A stretch of DNA of 43,900 nucleotides from an uncultured Caryophanales bacterium (GCA_946614095.1 CAMOGG010000008.1:1-43900), one strand, 5' to 3'. Positions 7,785 to 16,560 are shown, counted from the first letter of the stretch. Notes: generated by a model not told the origin, from the letters alone. Translations and numbers: made by a program.

Positions 7785-8729
7785 TTAATTATCAAAATCT
7801 AATTTTATAACATTTCTCATCTTAGGAAAAGCATAAAAATAATGATTAGAAGAATTTTCAAATAAAATATAATAATTAGAATCTTTATAAAATAATCCCT
7901 CTGCCATAGGTGGCAATTTCTTTTTTTGTATAAGAGTATCATTTGAGAAAATATAATAAGGAACCATTCTCCCTTTATATTCATAAAATCCAGAATAATC
8001 TTCTTTGGTAATATCTTCATATACTAATAATTTAGAAGATATTAGGTTAGTAAATGATGTTGTAAAAACAAACTGTCCTTTTTCATTAAAAGTTAATCCT
8101 TGTACCATTTTTGGTAAAGATAAAATAAAATCAGGTTTCTCATAATCAAGAGAATGAACATCATCATAACCATATAATAGAGGATTATTATCTTTTACAG
8201 GATAAAATGGATTCAAAAAGAAGTCTCCAATCCATAATCGATTATCATGATAAGTACAAAAGTCTCCTCGAATACTTAGTTTTGTATTTTTCTTACTTTG
8301 AATATAACCATCTTTAGTATGTAATATTGTATCTAAAGAATATTCATTGACTTCATAGTCACTAGTAATCCAAACAGTAGTATCATCTGTCGCAATCCCA
8401 CCAACATGATGAAGATTATCACTTTGATCCAATTCCTTTAATTTTAACTTCTTAAGAATTTTACCCGTTTGGAAATCAGTAACATATAACATACTTACTT
8501 GATGTTTGGCATTATAAGAAGTTTGTAACACAACATTATAATGTTTAGAATAAGCGAGCCCCTGAGGAACATATTGATTGTTATTTCCTTGTACTGGAAT
8601 AGAATCTTGATATCTAGAATGATGAATGAGATAAGATATTTCAAAGTGAATTACATCTAAAAACAGAAGAATCAATAACAAAACAACAATCAAAAAAAGA
8701 TAAAAAACAAACTTTATGAAAAACCGCAT
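7785..8729 (-). CDS. membrane-anchored beta-propeller-like extracytoplasmic protein
   Basis: The 314-residue protein starts with a basic N-terminus and a hydrophobic signal anchor (about residues 7-26), then a soluble extracytoplasmic region. Repeated blade-like phrases such as PQGLAYSKH, HHVGGIATDD, VQGLTFNEKG and MAEGLFYKD recur about every 50-60 residues. This pattern is seen in NHL/SMP-30/phytase-like beta-propellers. No catalytic residues can be assigned, so the function is unknown. AAGGAG sits at the right distance from the ATG. It is divergent from the gene at 8838 and leads a two-gene operon with the membrane protein at 7298. Confidence 0.7.
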   Translation of the reverse strand: MRFFIKFVFYLFLIVVLLLILLFLDVIHFEISYLIHHSRYQDSIPVQGNNNQYVPQGLAYSKHYNVVLQTSYNAKHQVSMLYVTDFQTGKILKKLKLKELDQSDNLHHVGGIATDDTTVWITSDYEVNEYSLDTILHTKDGYIQSKKNTKLSIRGDFCTYHDNRLWIGDFFLNPFYPVKDNNPLLYGYDDVHSLDYEKPDFILSLPKMVQGLTFNEKGQFVFTTSFTNLISSKLLVYEDITKEDYSGFYEYKGRMVPYYIFSNDTLIQKKKLPPMAEGLFYKDSNYYILFENSSNHYFYAFPKMRNVIKLDFDN

Positions 8730-8837
8730 AAAAACAGCTCCTTCTACTATACACTATTTTACCATAATTCTTAAAAAAGGAGATGCTTTTTTGTAAATTA
8801 TCATGTATAATAAAAAAAAAGATAGGAGTAGAGAAAT

Positions 8838-10469
8838 ATGATGGAAAATGAAAATAATAACACAGAAGAAGTAACACAAAATACATCACCTGAAGTAAAT
8901 AATATGGAATCAGGAACTGATAGCAATGTAATTCAATCAAATGAAGTACCACAACAACCAGAAAACACTCAATCAGTAGATACAACACCACAAACAGCAA
9001 CAATCGATGAGACAAGCCAACAATCAGTAGGAGAAATACCACAAATAGGAAATACAGAGCAGCAACCAGCAACGACACCAATAATAGATTCGGAAGAACA
9101 AAAGAAAAAAGGGATTCTTCCAATTATAATAGCTGTAGTAGCAGTGCTAGGCCTTGCAGGATTCCTCCTTGTGCCAAAATTATTAATGTCAAATAAAAAA
9201 ATTATTGAAAATGAAATTACAACAGTATTTACCGCAGCAAAGAAATCCTTAAAAGAAGGAGAAAAAAACATATTAGACTTTGACTTAGAAAAAGATTCAT
9301 TAGGAGTCAATGGTACTTTATCAATTGATTCCAATTATAAACAAGATGGAATTGACTTAAGTAAATTAAAAAATTACAAAATAACTTATCAAGGAGCAAT
9401 TGATAAGAAGTCAAATGAAGCATCTGCTCAACTGGGATTGCTAAAAGATGCAAAAGAACTACTTTCAGCAGATGGATACATTAATGGTAAAAAAGTATTA
9501 ATTTCATTAGGAGATTTATATGAAAAAGGTATCACAACAGAAATTGATACAGAGATAAAAGAGTTAGATTTTTCAAAAAATGGAAGCATTGAAGATCTTG
9601 AAAAGTTAATTGACAAGACAGAAAAGATTGTCAAAGATACAATTAAAGATGATGACATTAAAAAGTCAAAAGAAGAAAAAGAGATTAATGGTAAAAAAGA
9701 AAAATATACAAAAATAGAGTATACTATTGATACTAATAAATTATCAAAAGAAGTATTAAAGGCATATCAAGAAGATGAAGAAATTATTAAAATACTAGCA
9801 AATTTAACAGAACAAGATGAAAAAGATATTAAAGATACTATTAAAGAAGCAATTGAAGAATTAGAAAAAGAGGAAGAAGAAAATACAATAATCATAAATA
9901 CTTACTTAAAAGGATTAGGTAACGAAATAGTTGAGATAGAAATAACAGATACTGATGGAAAAGATAAAATAGTAATTGATAAAGAAAAAAATGTTTATAA
10001 GTATTATCTTCAAGCAGATGGTGAGAAAGTATTAAATGGAGAATACAATGATAAAGAAGAATCATTTACTTTAGAAAGTGACGAAGGAATCTCTTTAAAA
10101 ATCACTACAGAAAAAGACACAAGAAAAATATCATTTGATTACAAAATGGGAACAGAATCAGTATCAATTAATGCAACAGTAACGAATAAAGTTACAAGTT
10201 CAAATCAAGAATCAAATATGGTTATTGATGTAGTATATAACAGTGGAGATGAAAAGATTACTGCAACGATTAAAAATGATATGACTATTACAAAAAATCA
10301 AAAGGTAGAAAAAGTTAATAAATCACAAACTGTTGATATAGATGATATGACAGATGCTGATATGGATAAAATCACAAATGCAGCCTATGAAAAGTTAGAA
10401 GATTTAATAAAAGATATTATGCCAAGTTTGGTAGAAGACGGAACGTCTTTTCGAAAAATAATGGATTAA
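8838..10469 (+). CDS. membrane-anchored Lys/Glu-rich extracytoplasmic protein, unknown
   Basis: The 543-residue protein has a cytosolic N-terminal tail of about 88 residues rich in Gln, Thr, Pro and Glu. A TM helix follows at about 91-113, then about 430 residues of highly charged, probably extracytoplasmic sequence. That region contains beta-sheet-like segments (YKITYQGAIDKKSNEASAQL, KISFDYKMGTESVSINA) interrupted by a Lys/Glu-rich helical insert around residues 250-350. It has the layout of the protein at 4938 without the zinc ribbon. Nothing identifies an enzyme. A terminator follows at once, so the gene is probably monocistronic. Confidence 0.75.
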   Translation: MMENENNNTEEVTQNTSPEVNNMESGTDSNVIQSNEVPQQPENTQSVDTTPQTATIDETSQQSVGEIPQIGNTEQQPATTPIIDSEEQKKKGILPIIIAVVAVLGLAGFLLVPKLLMSNKKIIENEITTVFTAAKKSLKEGEKNILDFDLEKDSLGVNGTLSIDSNYKQDGIDLSKLKNYKITYQGAIDKKSNEASAQLGLLKDAKELLSADGYINGKKVLISLGDLYEKGITTEIDTEIKELDFSKNGSIEDLEKLIDKTEKIVKDTIKDDDIKKSKEEKEINGKKEKYTKIEYTIDTNKLSKEVLKAYQEDEEIIKILANLTEQDEKDIKDTIKEAIEELEKEEEENTIIINTYLKGLGNEIVEIEITDTDGKDKIVIDKEKNVYKYYLQADGEKVLNGEYNDKEESFTLESDEGISLKITTEKDTRKISFDYKMGTESVSINATVTNKVTSSNQESNMVIDVVYNSGDEKITATIKNDMTITKNQKVEKVNKSQTVDIDDMTDADMDKITNAAYEKLEDLIKDIMPSLVEDGTSFRKIMD

Positions 10470-10473
10470 AAAA

Positions 10474-10506
10474 GAAAGAGAAGGTAGAAAACTTTCTCTT
10501 CTTTTT
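10474..10506 (+). terminator. intrinsic terminator overlapping the next promoter
   Basis: AGAGAAGG (10477-10484) pairs with CTTTCTCT (10492-10499) with one G-U pair, followed by TCTTTTT. The last T of the tract begins the extended -10 box of the patatin gene. Confidence 0.65.
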
Positions 10507-10514
10507 GATATAAT
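10506..10514 (+). promoter_or_regulatory. extended -10 promoter of the patatin operon
   Basis: TGATATAAT is a perfect extended -10 (TGnTATAAT) placed directly at the end of the upstream terminator T-run. Transcription would begin near 10521, giving a leader of about 10 bases. Confidence 0.55.
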
Positions 10515-10530
10515 AGAAGTGGTGATGAAA

Positions 10531-11391
10531 ATGAAAACATGTTTAGTCCTAGAAGGAGGTGCATTAAGAGGAATCTATACAGCGGGAGTATTAGATGAGC
10601 TACAGAAAGAAGATATTAAGATAGATGCAATAATAGGAGTATCTATGGGTTCTCTTATTGGAATAAACTATGTATCAAAACAACCAGGAAGAACAATTCG
10701 ATATATTTTAAAGTATTGTAAAGATAAGAGATTCATGGGATTATATTCCCTATTAACAACAGGAAATATTGCTAATAAAGAATTTGGCTATTATGAAATT
10801 CCAAATAAACTCGATAAGTTTGATTTTGATACTTATAAAAAATCAAATATGAAATATTATTGTACAGTTACTAATGTTGAAACTGGAAAAGCAGAATATA
10901 TTGAAATTAAAGATGCTAAGAAAGAAGTAGAATATCTAAGAGCAGGGAGTTCTATGCCAGGAGTATCCAAACTAGTAGAAATCAATCATAAAAAATATTT
11001 AGATGGAGGAATGTCAGACTCCATTCCAGTAAAGAAAGCCCAAGAATTAGGATATGATAAAATAATAGTTGTAACAACAAGACCAATAGAATATCGAAAA
11101 AGAAATTCAAAATTAAAAACTCTATCAAGAATCTATCGAAAGTATCCAAACTTTGTAAAAACAATTTCAACAAGAAATGAAAATTATAATAAGACAGTAG
11201 AAGAAATTATAAAGTTAGAAAAAGAAGAAAAAGTATTTGTAATTCGTCCTAGTAAAAAAATCCCTATTAAGAGAGTAGAAAAAAATCCTGACCGTATAAA
11301 AGAACAATATAACCTAGGCAGAGAAGATTTTCAAATGAAAAAAGAAAAATTAAAAGAATATTTACAAAAGAAAGAAGGAAAGAAAAAATGA
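10531..11391 (+). CDS. patatin-like phospholipase family protein
   Basis: The 286-residue cytosolic protein is a patatin/RssA-type serine lipase homologue that hydrolyses acyl esters with a Ser-Asp dyad. The oxyanion-hole Gly-rich loop EGGALRG is at residues 8-14. The nucleophile elbow GVSMGS carries Ser38, and the DGG motif gives Asp158. ATG 10531 is chosen because GGTGA lies five bases upstream; the upstream GTG/ATG codons overlap that site. The C-terminal 80 residues are Lys-rich and probably helical. Its stop overlaps the next start (ATGA), so it is translationally coupled to a B3/B4-domain protein. The substrate is unknown. Confidence 0.9.
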   Translation: MKTCLVLEGGALRGIYTAGVLDELQKEDIKIDAIIGVSMGSLIGINYVSKQPGRTIRYILKYCKDKRFMGLYSLLTTGNIANKEFGYYEIPNKLDKFDFDTYKKSNMKYYCTVTNVETGKAEYIEIKDAKKEVEYLRAGSSMPGVSKLVEINHKKYLDGGMSDSIPVKKAQELGYDKIIVVTTRPIEYRKRNSKLKTLSRIYRKYPNFVKTISTRNENYNKTVEEIIKLEKEEKVFVIRPSKKIPIKRVEKNPDRIKEQYNLGREDFQMKKEKLKEYLQKKEGKKK

Positions 11392-12107
11392 AAAAATTTT
11401 ATGTAGAAGATGAAGTGTTTCAAATATTACCAAACTTAAACGTAGGAGTATTAGTATTAAAAAATGTGAATGAAAATAAAAAATTAGAAGAAAAAGAAGC
11501 AAAAGAGATTAAAGATATTTTAGATACAGCAAATCAAAAAGCAAAAAGATTTTTAACAAGTGATACTATATCAGAAAATGAAGTAGTAAAAGTATGGAGA
11601 GAAGCTTATTCTTCTTTTCCAACAAAGAAAGGAGCAAGATGTTCCCTAGAAAACTTATTAAAAAGAGTATTACATGATAATCCGGTTGGAACAATTTTGC
11701 CATCAGTAGATATTACGAATGCCATATCTTTAGAATATGCCTTTCCAATTGGAGCAGAGGATTTAGATAAAATTGATGGAGATATTCGTTTAGGAATCAT
11801 GAATGGGGATGAGAAATTCTTACCAATTGGAAAAGACAAAGAAGAACCACCTCTAAAAGGAGAAATCGCTTATAGAGATGATTATGGAGCAGTATGTCGC
11901 TGTCTAAATTGGCGAGATGGAGTTCGTACAGAAATAACAGATGAAACGAGTTATGAATTTATCGCAATGGAATGCTTAGAACCAAATCGATTAGAAGAAT
12001 TAAAAGATGCTCTAGACCAACTAGAACAATTAATGTGTAAATATCTTGATGCCGAAACAGTAACAAACACAATTCTTACAAAAGAAAATAATTCAGTAGA
12101 GATTTAA
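11388..12107 (+). CDS. solo B3/B4 (PheRS beta-like) domain protein
   Basis: The 239-residue protein matches the free-standing B3/B4 domain family, which resembles the tRNA-binding/editing module of phenylalanyl-tRNA synthetase beta. Recognisable segments are WREAYSSFPTKKGARCSLENLL, PVGTILPSVDITNAISLEYAFPIGAEDLDKI and AVCRCLNWRDGVRTEIT. Stand-alone members are suspected of tRNA editing or amino-acid-related roles, but this is not settled. It overlaps the patatin gene by four bases (ATGA), an unusual pairing that suggests coupled translation rather than a known shared pathway. Confidence 0.85.
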   Translation: MKKFYVEDEVFQILPNLNVGVLVLKNVNENKKLEEKEAKEIKDILDTANQKAKRFLTSDTISENEVVKVWREAYSSFPTKKGARCSLENLLKRVLHDNPVGTILPSVDITNAISLEYAFPIGAEDLDKIDGDIRLGIMNGDEKFLPIGKDKEEPPLKGEIAYRDDYGAVCRCLNWRDGVRTEITDETSYEFIAMECLEPNRLEELKDALDQLEQLMCKYLDAETVTNTILTKENNSVEI

Positions 12108-12130
12108 GTGTCAAGTAGAATAATCAAATA

Positions 12131-12159
12131 TTGCGAAAAGAAAGACACTGTGATACGAT
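12131..12159 (+). promoter_or_regulatory. promoter of the SBP/VWA-XpaC-SBP-SPFH operon
   Basis: TTGCGA (12131-12136) and TACGAT (12154-12159) are separated by 17 bases. A 6-bp inverted repeat, AGTGTC near 12108-12113 and GACACT in the spacer at 12144-12149, brackets the -35 and could be a regulator site or weak terminator. Confidence 0.5.
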
Positions 12160-12180
12160 TAAATATAGAGGAGTGGTAGT

Positions 12181-13788
12181 GTGAAAAAGAAAAATAATAC
12201 TGCAACAATCTTTATTATTATTGGGGTAGTTATAGGAATACATCTATTGTTCTCACTAGGAAGATCTGCAGCTGACATAGTAGGTTCTGCATTTTCTGAT
12301 AAAGAATTAAATATTCTTTCATCAAATGATAATAAAGACTTAGAAAGTAATATCAAAAAATATGCTCAAAAAGAGGGATTTAAAACAAAATTTACCTATA
12401 TGGGAGACTTAGAAATAGTAGAGGAATTAAATGCTAATTCAGGCGCATATGATGCTGTATGGATTTCAAATTCCTTATGGCTATACATGTTAAATGATTC
12501 TCATCTTACAAGTGAATCAAAAAGTATTAGTATCAGTCCAGTCGTTATGGGAATTCAAATGTCAAAAGCAAAGAGTTTAGGATTGGTAGGAAAATCAGTA
12601 ACAAATGTTGATATTTTAAATCTAATCAAAAACAAACAAATAAAATATGTTATGAGTTCTGTAACTCAAACCAATGATGGAGCAAGTTCCTATTTAGGAT
12701 TTTTAAACGCCCTAGCAGGAAGCCCAGAAGTCTTAAAAGAAGAAATGTTAGATAATCCAGAACTAATTACGAATTTAAAGGAACTATTTAAAGGAGTAGA
12801 AAGAGTATCAGGAGATCAAGATTTCCTAGAGACCATGTTTGTGAATGGTGATGACTATGAAGCAGTGATTGCGAGTGAATCTTCCTTAATTAATATCAAT
12901 AAAAAATTAAAAGATAATAATAAAGAAGAATTATATTTAATATATCCAATTGATGGAGTACCAATTAATGATTCTACATTAGCTTTTATTGATCACTATG
13001 AACAACCTAAGAAGAAGGAAAACTATTTAAAATTACAAAAGTACTTAAGAAGTAAAGAAGGTCAAAACGAGCTAAAGACATTAGGAAGAAGAACTTGGTA
13101 TGGAGGAATCTCTTCCAATGAAGATGAACAAATCTTTAATCAATACTGGGGAATTCATACAGAAAAATATTTAACGGGAACCAAATTTCCTTCAAAAAAA
13201 GTAATTACAAAAGCAATTGATTTATACATTGAACAATTAAGAAAACCATCTCATACAGTATTTTGTCTAGATTATTCAGGAAGTATGTATGGAGGTGGAC
13301 GAGAAGAATTAGTAGAAGCAATGGAATATATATTAGATAGAGAACAAGCAAAAACAGCGAATCTTCAATTCTCGAAAGTTGATAAAATTACAGTATTACC
13401 ATTTGAAACATATGTAAAACCATCCATTATAACAGAAAATGGAACCGATACTCAAAATATGATGGACCAAATTAGAGAATTAGAGCCAAGTGGTTCTACA
13501 GCACTTTATGATTGTGCTATTGAAGGGTTAAATATCTTAGAAAAAGAATCCAATGATTATACCAAAACAATCATTGCTATGACAGATGGTGAAATAAACG
13601 TAGGAAGTTATAATGATTTAAAAACAATATATAAAACATATCAATCAAAAGTACCGATATATAGTATTACATTTGGAAAGGCAAGAGAAGATCAACTAAA
13701 AGAAATTGCAAAATTAACAAATGCTAAAGTATTCAATGGAAAAAATGGACTATTAGAAGCCTTCAAAGAAGTGAGGGGGTATAGTTAA
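12181..13788 (+). CDS. membrane-anchored substrate-binding-like / von Willebrand factor A fusion protein
   Basis: The 535-residue protein has a basic N-terminus and one TM helix (about residues 8-25). A region of roughly 310 residues follows whose pattern resembles a type 2 periplasmic binding protein (ELNILSSND, then YDAVWISNSLWLYML, then GISSNEDEQIFNQYWG). A VWA domain covers about residues 355-535. The VWA metal-ion site is complete: D364-Y-S366-G-S368, Thr440 in GSTALYD and Asp469 in TDGE. This implies Mg-dependent ligand binding. GTG is the start, with GAGGAG seven bases upstream. The two ligand-binding modules should lie outside the membrane. Its stop overlaps the XpaC-like start (TAATG). 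Confidence 0.85.
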   Translation: MKKKNNTATIFIIIGVVIGIHLLFSLGRSAADIVGSAFSDKELNILSSNDNKDLESNIKKYAQKEGFKTKFTYMGDLEIVEELNANSGAYDAVWISNSLWLYMLNDSHLTSESKSISISPVVMGIQMSKAKSLGLVGKSVTNVDILNLIKNKQIKYVMSSVTQTNDGASSYLGFLNALAGSPEVLKEEMLDNPELITNLKELFKGVERVSGDQDFLETMFVNGDDYEAVIASESSLININKKLKDNNKEELYLIYPIDGVPINDSTLAFIDHYEQPKKKENYLKLQKYLRSKEGQNELKTLGRRTWYGGISSNEDEQIFNQYWGIHTEKYLTGTKFPSKKVITKAIDLYIEQLRKPSHTVFCLDYSGSMYGGGREELVEAMEYILDREQAKTANLQFSKVDKITVLPFETYVKPSIITENGTDTQNMMDQIRELEPSGSTALYDCAIEGLNILEKESNDYTKTIIAMTDGEINVGSYNDLKTIYKTYQSKVPIYSITFGKAREDQLKEIAKLTNAKVFNGKNGLLEAFKEVRGYS

Positions 13789-14387
13789 TGAAGAAGCGGT
13801 ATATCTATTCTGCTTACTTAGCATCAGCATTCTTCATTATTTTATACGTACTATTGTCCTTTCCACTATGGATTACACTATTAATCACAGCAGTTGTCTA
13901 TGTAGGTGGAATCTTCTTATTTAAAGAGAAAGACGTAAGAAAATATGATCCAAATACCATGATGCACTATTGTTACTTAATAAGTAAAATTGATAATTAT
14001 GCAAATGTAATAAAAAATAAAACAGTAAAAAAAGATATCAAAGATATTTCAGAAAAAGCTGAAAAAATAGTAGTAATGTTAGAACAAAAACCAGATAAAA
14101 TTACTCAAGTATATGATGGATTTGATTTCTACCTACCACAAACTATTAAAATATTAGATCAATATCAAATGATTGAAGAAAAAAAAGATAAATCTGAACA
14201 AGAGAAAAAGTTCGGAGAACAAATCAATACAACATTAGATTATATAGAAAAAGAAATTGATAAATTATTAGAAAATATGAACTATACAAAAATGTTAGAT
14301 ATAAATGCTAGTATAGAAATGTTTCAAAAAGCAAACAACAAGATAGAGACAAAAACAGATAAAGAGGGAAGTGAAGAACATGCTTAA
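13788..14387 (+). CDS. XpaC-like membrane protein (BCIP phosphate hydrolysis family)
   Basis: The 199-residue protein has two adjacent N-terminal TM helices (about 8-26 and 28-46). A cytosolic helical, charged domain follows, with FKEKDVRKYDP, IDNYANVIKNKTVKKDI and INTTLDYIEKEIDKLLENM. This is the layout of the XpaC family, named for 5-bromo-4-chloroindolyl phosphate hydrolysis. In Bacillus, xpaC lies beside a TelA/toxic-anion-resistance gene; no TelA gene is visible here. The start overlaps the upstream stop by one base and its end overlaps the next gene. The catalytic annotation of the family name is weak, so the role here is best read from context. Confidence 0.75.
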   Translation: MKKRYIYSAYLASAFFIILYVLLSFPLWITLLITAVVYVGGIFLFKEKDVRKYDPNTMMHYCYLISKIDNYANVIKNKTVKKDIKDISEKAEKIVVMLEQKPDKITQVYDGFDFYLPQTIKILDQYQMIEEKKDKSEQEKKFGEQINTTLDYIEKEIDKLLENMNYTKMLDINASIEMFQKANNKIETKTDKEGSEEHA

Positions 14388-15564
14388 AGAAGGAAAGCTT
14401 GAAAAAATAATTGGAATTGTTATTTTAGTAGTCGTAATTATCTTAGTAGTCATTATAAAAGGAATTGTAGATTCAAAATCAGATAAAGGATTAACAACAA
14501 TCTATGGAGCAGTAGGTGGAGGAAAAGAAGACTTTATTGCTGATGAAGAGTTTAATAAAATATTAAAAGATAAATATCGTATTAAGTTCGTAGCAGATAG
14601 TTGGGGAAATGGTAGTACAATTTCAAAACCATTAGTAAGAGAAACCGTTCATTATGGAAATACATCAGTACCAGAAAGTGAACTATCTATTACGAATGAA
14701 AGATGTTCAAAATATGATTTATTATTTACCAGTGATGAGCGTTACCTAACTTATTATCGTGGAGTACCAAAAGGGGAAGAAGCAGAACGCTATCGTGTAT
14801 TAAAAGGATCTCTAACTTTAAATACTCCAATTGTTTTCTATAGTTGGGATACCGTAGTAGATGCCTTAATAAAAGAAGGTATTGTAACAAAAGAAGGAGA
14901 TATTTACTATATTACAGATTTTAATAAATTAATTGATGATATCCTAGCAGATAAATCATGGAAAGATATTGGTCTAACAGATTTATTTGGAAATATGAAT
15001 ATAGCATCTGTTGACCCTGTATCATCCTCTCCAGGAGCAACTTACTATGGATTATTATTGACAATATTAACCAATGGAAATGAAAGTAAAGAAGCAATGG
15101 AAAAAGCATTACCAAAATTAAAACAACTATATGATAAATCTGGATATATGGGAGTAACTCCTGCAGACTTATTTGAAAAGTTTATGAAAATTGGACAAGG
15201 TACTTATCCATTAATCGTAGACTATGAAAAGAGTTTAATGGAATTCAGGAATAGAGACAAAGATGGATATAATAATGTAAAAGACCACTTAAGAATTCTT
15301 TATTCCAAACCAACTGTAACTAATTCACACTGTATCGCAACATTTACAGAAAACGGAAACAAGTTCTTAAAAGCATTTGATGATAAAGATATTCAAGAAT
15401 TAGCTTGGAAAAACTATGGATTCCGTGTAGAAGGATCTGGTGGAGTAAGTGATGTATCTGTAGTAGATATGCCAGGTATTCCATCAAAAATAACCAGTGG
15501 AGCCAAAGGTTTAGGAATGGATACCTATAATAGATTAATAGAATATTTAGAAAAAGGAGTGTAA
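14380..15564 (+). CDS. membrane-anchored extracellular substrate-binding-protein-like protein
   Basis: The protein of about 394 residues has one N-terminal TM helix (about residues 10-28) and a long extracytoplasmic domain of type 2 binding-protein character. It shows TTIYGAVGGGKEDFI at the start of the domain, RCSKYDLLFTSDERYLTYYRG, then LNTPIVFYSWDTVVDALI and VDPVSSSPGATYYGLLL. No lipobox is present, so it is helix-anchored rather than a lipoprotein. No transporter permease or ATPase is nearby, arguing for sensing rather than uptake. ATG 14380 overlaps the XpaC stop and is preferred; an in-frame GTG at 14371 sits too close to GAGGGA. Three bases separate its stop from the SPFH gene. Confidence 0.75.
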   Translation: MLKEGKLEKIIGIVILVVVIILVVIIKGIVDSKSDKGLTTIYGAVGGGKEDFIADEEFNKILKDKYRIKFVADSWGNGSTISKPLVRETVHYGNTSVPESELSITNERCSKYDLLFTSDERYLTYYRGVPKGEEAERYRVLKGSLTLNTPIVFYSWDTVVDALIKEGIVTKEGDIYYITDFNKLIDDILADKSWKDIGLTDLFGNMNIASVDPVSSSPGATYYGLLLTILTNGNESKEAMEKALPKLKQLYDKSGYMGVTPADLFEKFMKIGQGTYPLIVDYEKSLMEFRNRDKDGYNNVKDHLRILYSKPTVTNSHCIATFTENGNKFLKAFDDKDIQELAWKNYGFRVEGSGGVSDVSVVDMPGIPSKITSGAKGLGMDTYNRLIEYLEKGV

Positions 15565-15567
15565 GAA

Positions 15568-16560
15568 ATGGGATTTATTAAAGCTATTCAAACTGCTACT
15601 ACAGGACAGTTAGCAGATTCATACCGTGAGGTCATTAAATTTGAAAATAAGGATAAAAATTTACTAATAAAAAAAGTAACAACACCAAATGGAGTTATTA
15701 CTAACGAATCAAGATTATTTGTAGAACCAGGTCAATGTGCTATTTATACAGATAATGGAGCAATCAAAGATATTATTACAGAGCCAGGAATGTATTTTAT
15801 GGATACATCCGCTCCATCATTATTTCAAGTAAATATCTTTGAAGGAATAGGATCAACGTTTTTAGAGTCAATGAAGCGTATTGCTTATGAGGGACAAACA
15901 ATCACAACTCAATCAGTATACTTCATCTCTCTAGCGGAGTTAACCAATATACCATATGAAACAAAAACAAACATCCTATATAAAGATCCAGAATGGGGTC
16001 CAATGGATATTAAATTATCAGGTTCTTATGGAATTAAAGTAACGAATCCAATGAATTTACTAACAAATGTAAATAGTAATGCAGATGAATATTATTTTGA
16101 AGATTTAGGTACTCAAATAGATGATTATATCAATAAAGAGTTAATGGAAAAAATGAATGGATTCAACGTTTCATTTGATTCTATCGCAAGTAAAATGGCT
16201 GATGCTTCAGAAGCAATCTTAGAAGAAATTAATAAAGATACAGAAAGCTTAGGAATTTCTTTAACAAGAGTCGTGATTGGAGAAATCACAGTACCAGAAG
16301 AAATTAAGAAAGCAATGTACGAAAGAACTGGTATCAAGATGAAAGCGACAAGTGTTGACTCTGAACAAGCAGATATCTATACAAAACTAAATACTGCCGA
16401 AGCAATGAAAGATATGGCAAACAATCAAGGAAATGCAGGAACTACCATTATGGGTATGAATATGGGTAACACACTAGCTGGAATGGTTAATAATAATATC
16501 AATCAAGCTCAAGCAGAAAAACCAAATGAAGAACCAGTACAAAATGAAACCAATGAATAA
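15568..16560 (+). CDS. SPFH domain protein, YdjI-like
   Basis: The 330-residue cytosolic protein has an SPFH/band 7-type core typical of the YdjI family. Key segments are ESRLFVEPGQCAIYTDNGAIKDIITEPGMYFMDTSAPSLFQ (given in part), LSGSYGIKVTNPMNLL and VVIGEITVPEEIKKAMYERTGIKMKA. A Met/Asn/Gly- and Gln-rich tail follows, where some relatives carry a zinc ribbon; no ribbon is present here. In Bacillus, ydjI belongs to the ydjFGHI cluster with a PspA-like protein, a link to membrane stress. It is last in the operon, followed by a terminator, and may be a scaffold for the membrane proteins encoded ahead of it (inference). Confidence 0.85.
   Translation: MGFIKAIQTATTGQLADSYREVIKFENKDKNLLIKKVTTPNGVITNESRLFVEPGQCAIYTDNGAIKDIITEPGMYFMDTSAPSLFQVNIFEGIGSTFLESMKRIAYEGQTITTQSVYFISLAELTNIPYETKTNILYKDPEWGPMDIKLSGSYGIKVTNPMNLLTNVNSNADEYYFEDLGTQIDDYINKELMEKMNGFNVSFDSIASKMADASEAILEEINKDTESLGISLTRVVIGEITVPEEIKKAMYERTGIKMKATSVDSEQADIYTKLNTAEAMKDMANNQGNAGTTIMGMNMGNTLAGMVNNNINQAQAEKPNEEPVQNETNE

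Noticed and set aside
8641-9123. Minus-strand 160-residue Leu/Val-rich ORF
   Set aside because: It spans the divergent promoter region and lies antisense to the Gln/Thr-rich start of the gene at 8838, whose CAA/GAA repeats read as Leu/Phe codons in reverse. There is no ribosome-binding site.
12108-12149. AGTGTC...GACACT inverted repeat as a terminator of the patatin/B3-B4 operon
   Set aside because: The loop is about 30 bases and there is no T-run. It is mentioned only as a possible regulatory repeat in the promoter entry.
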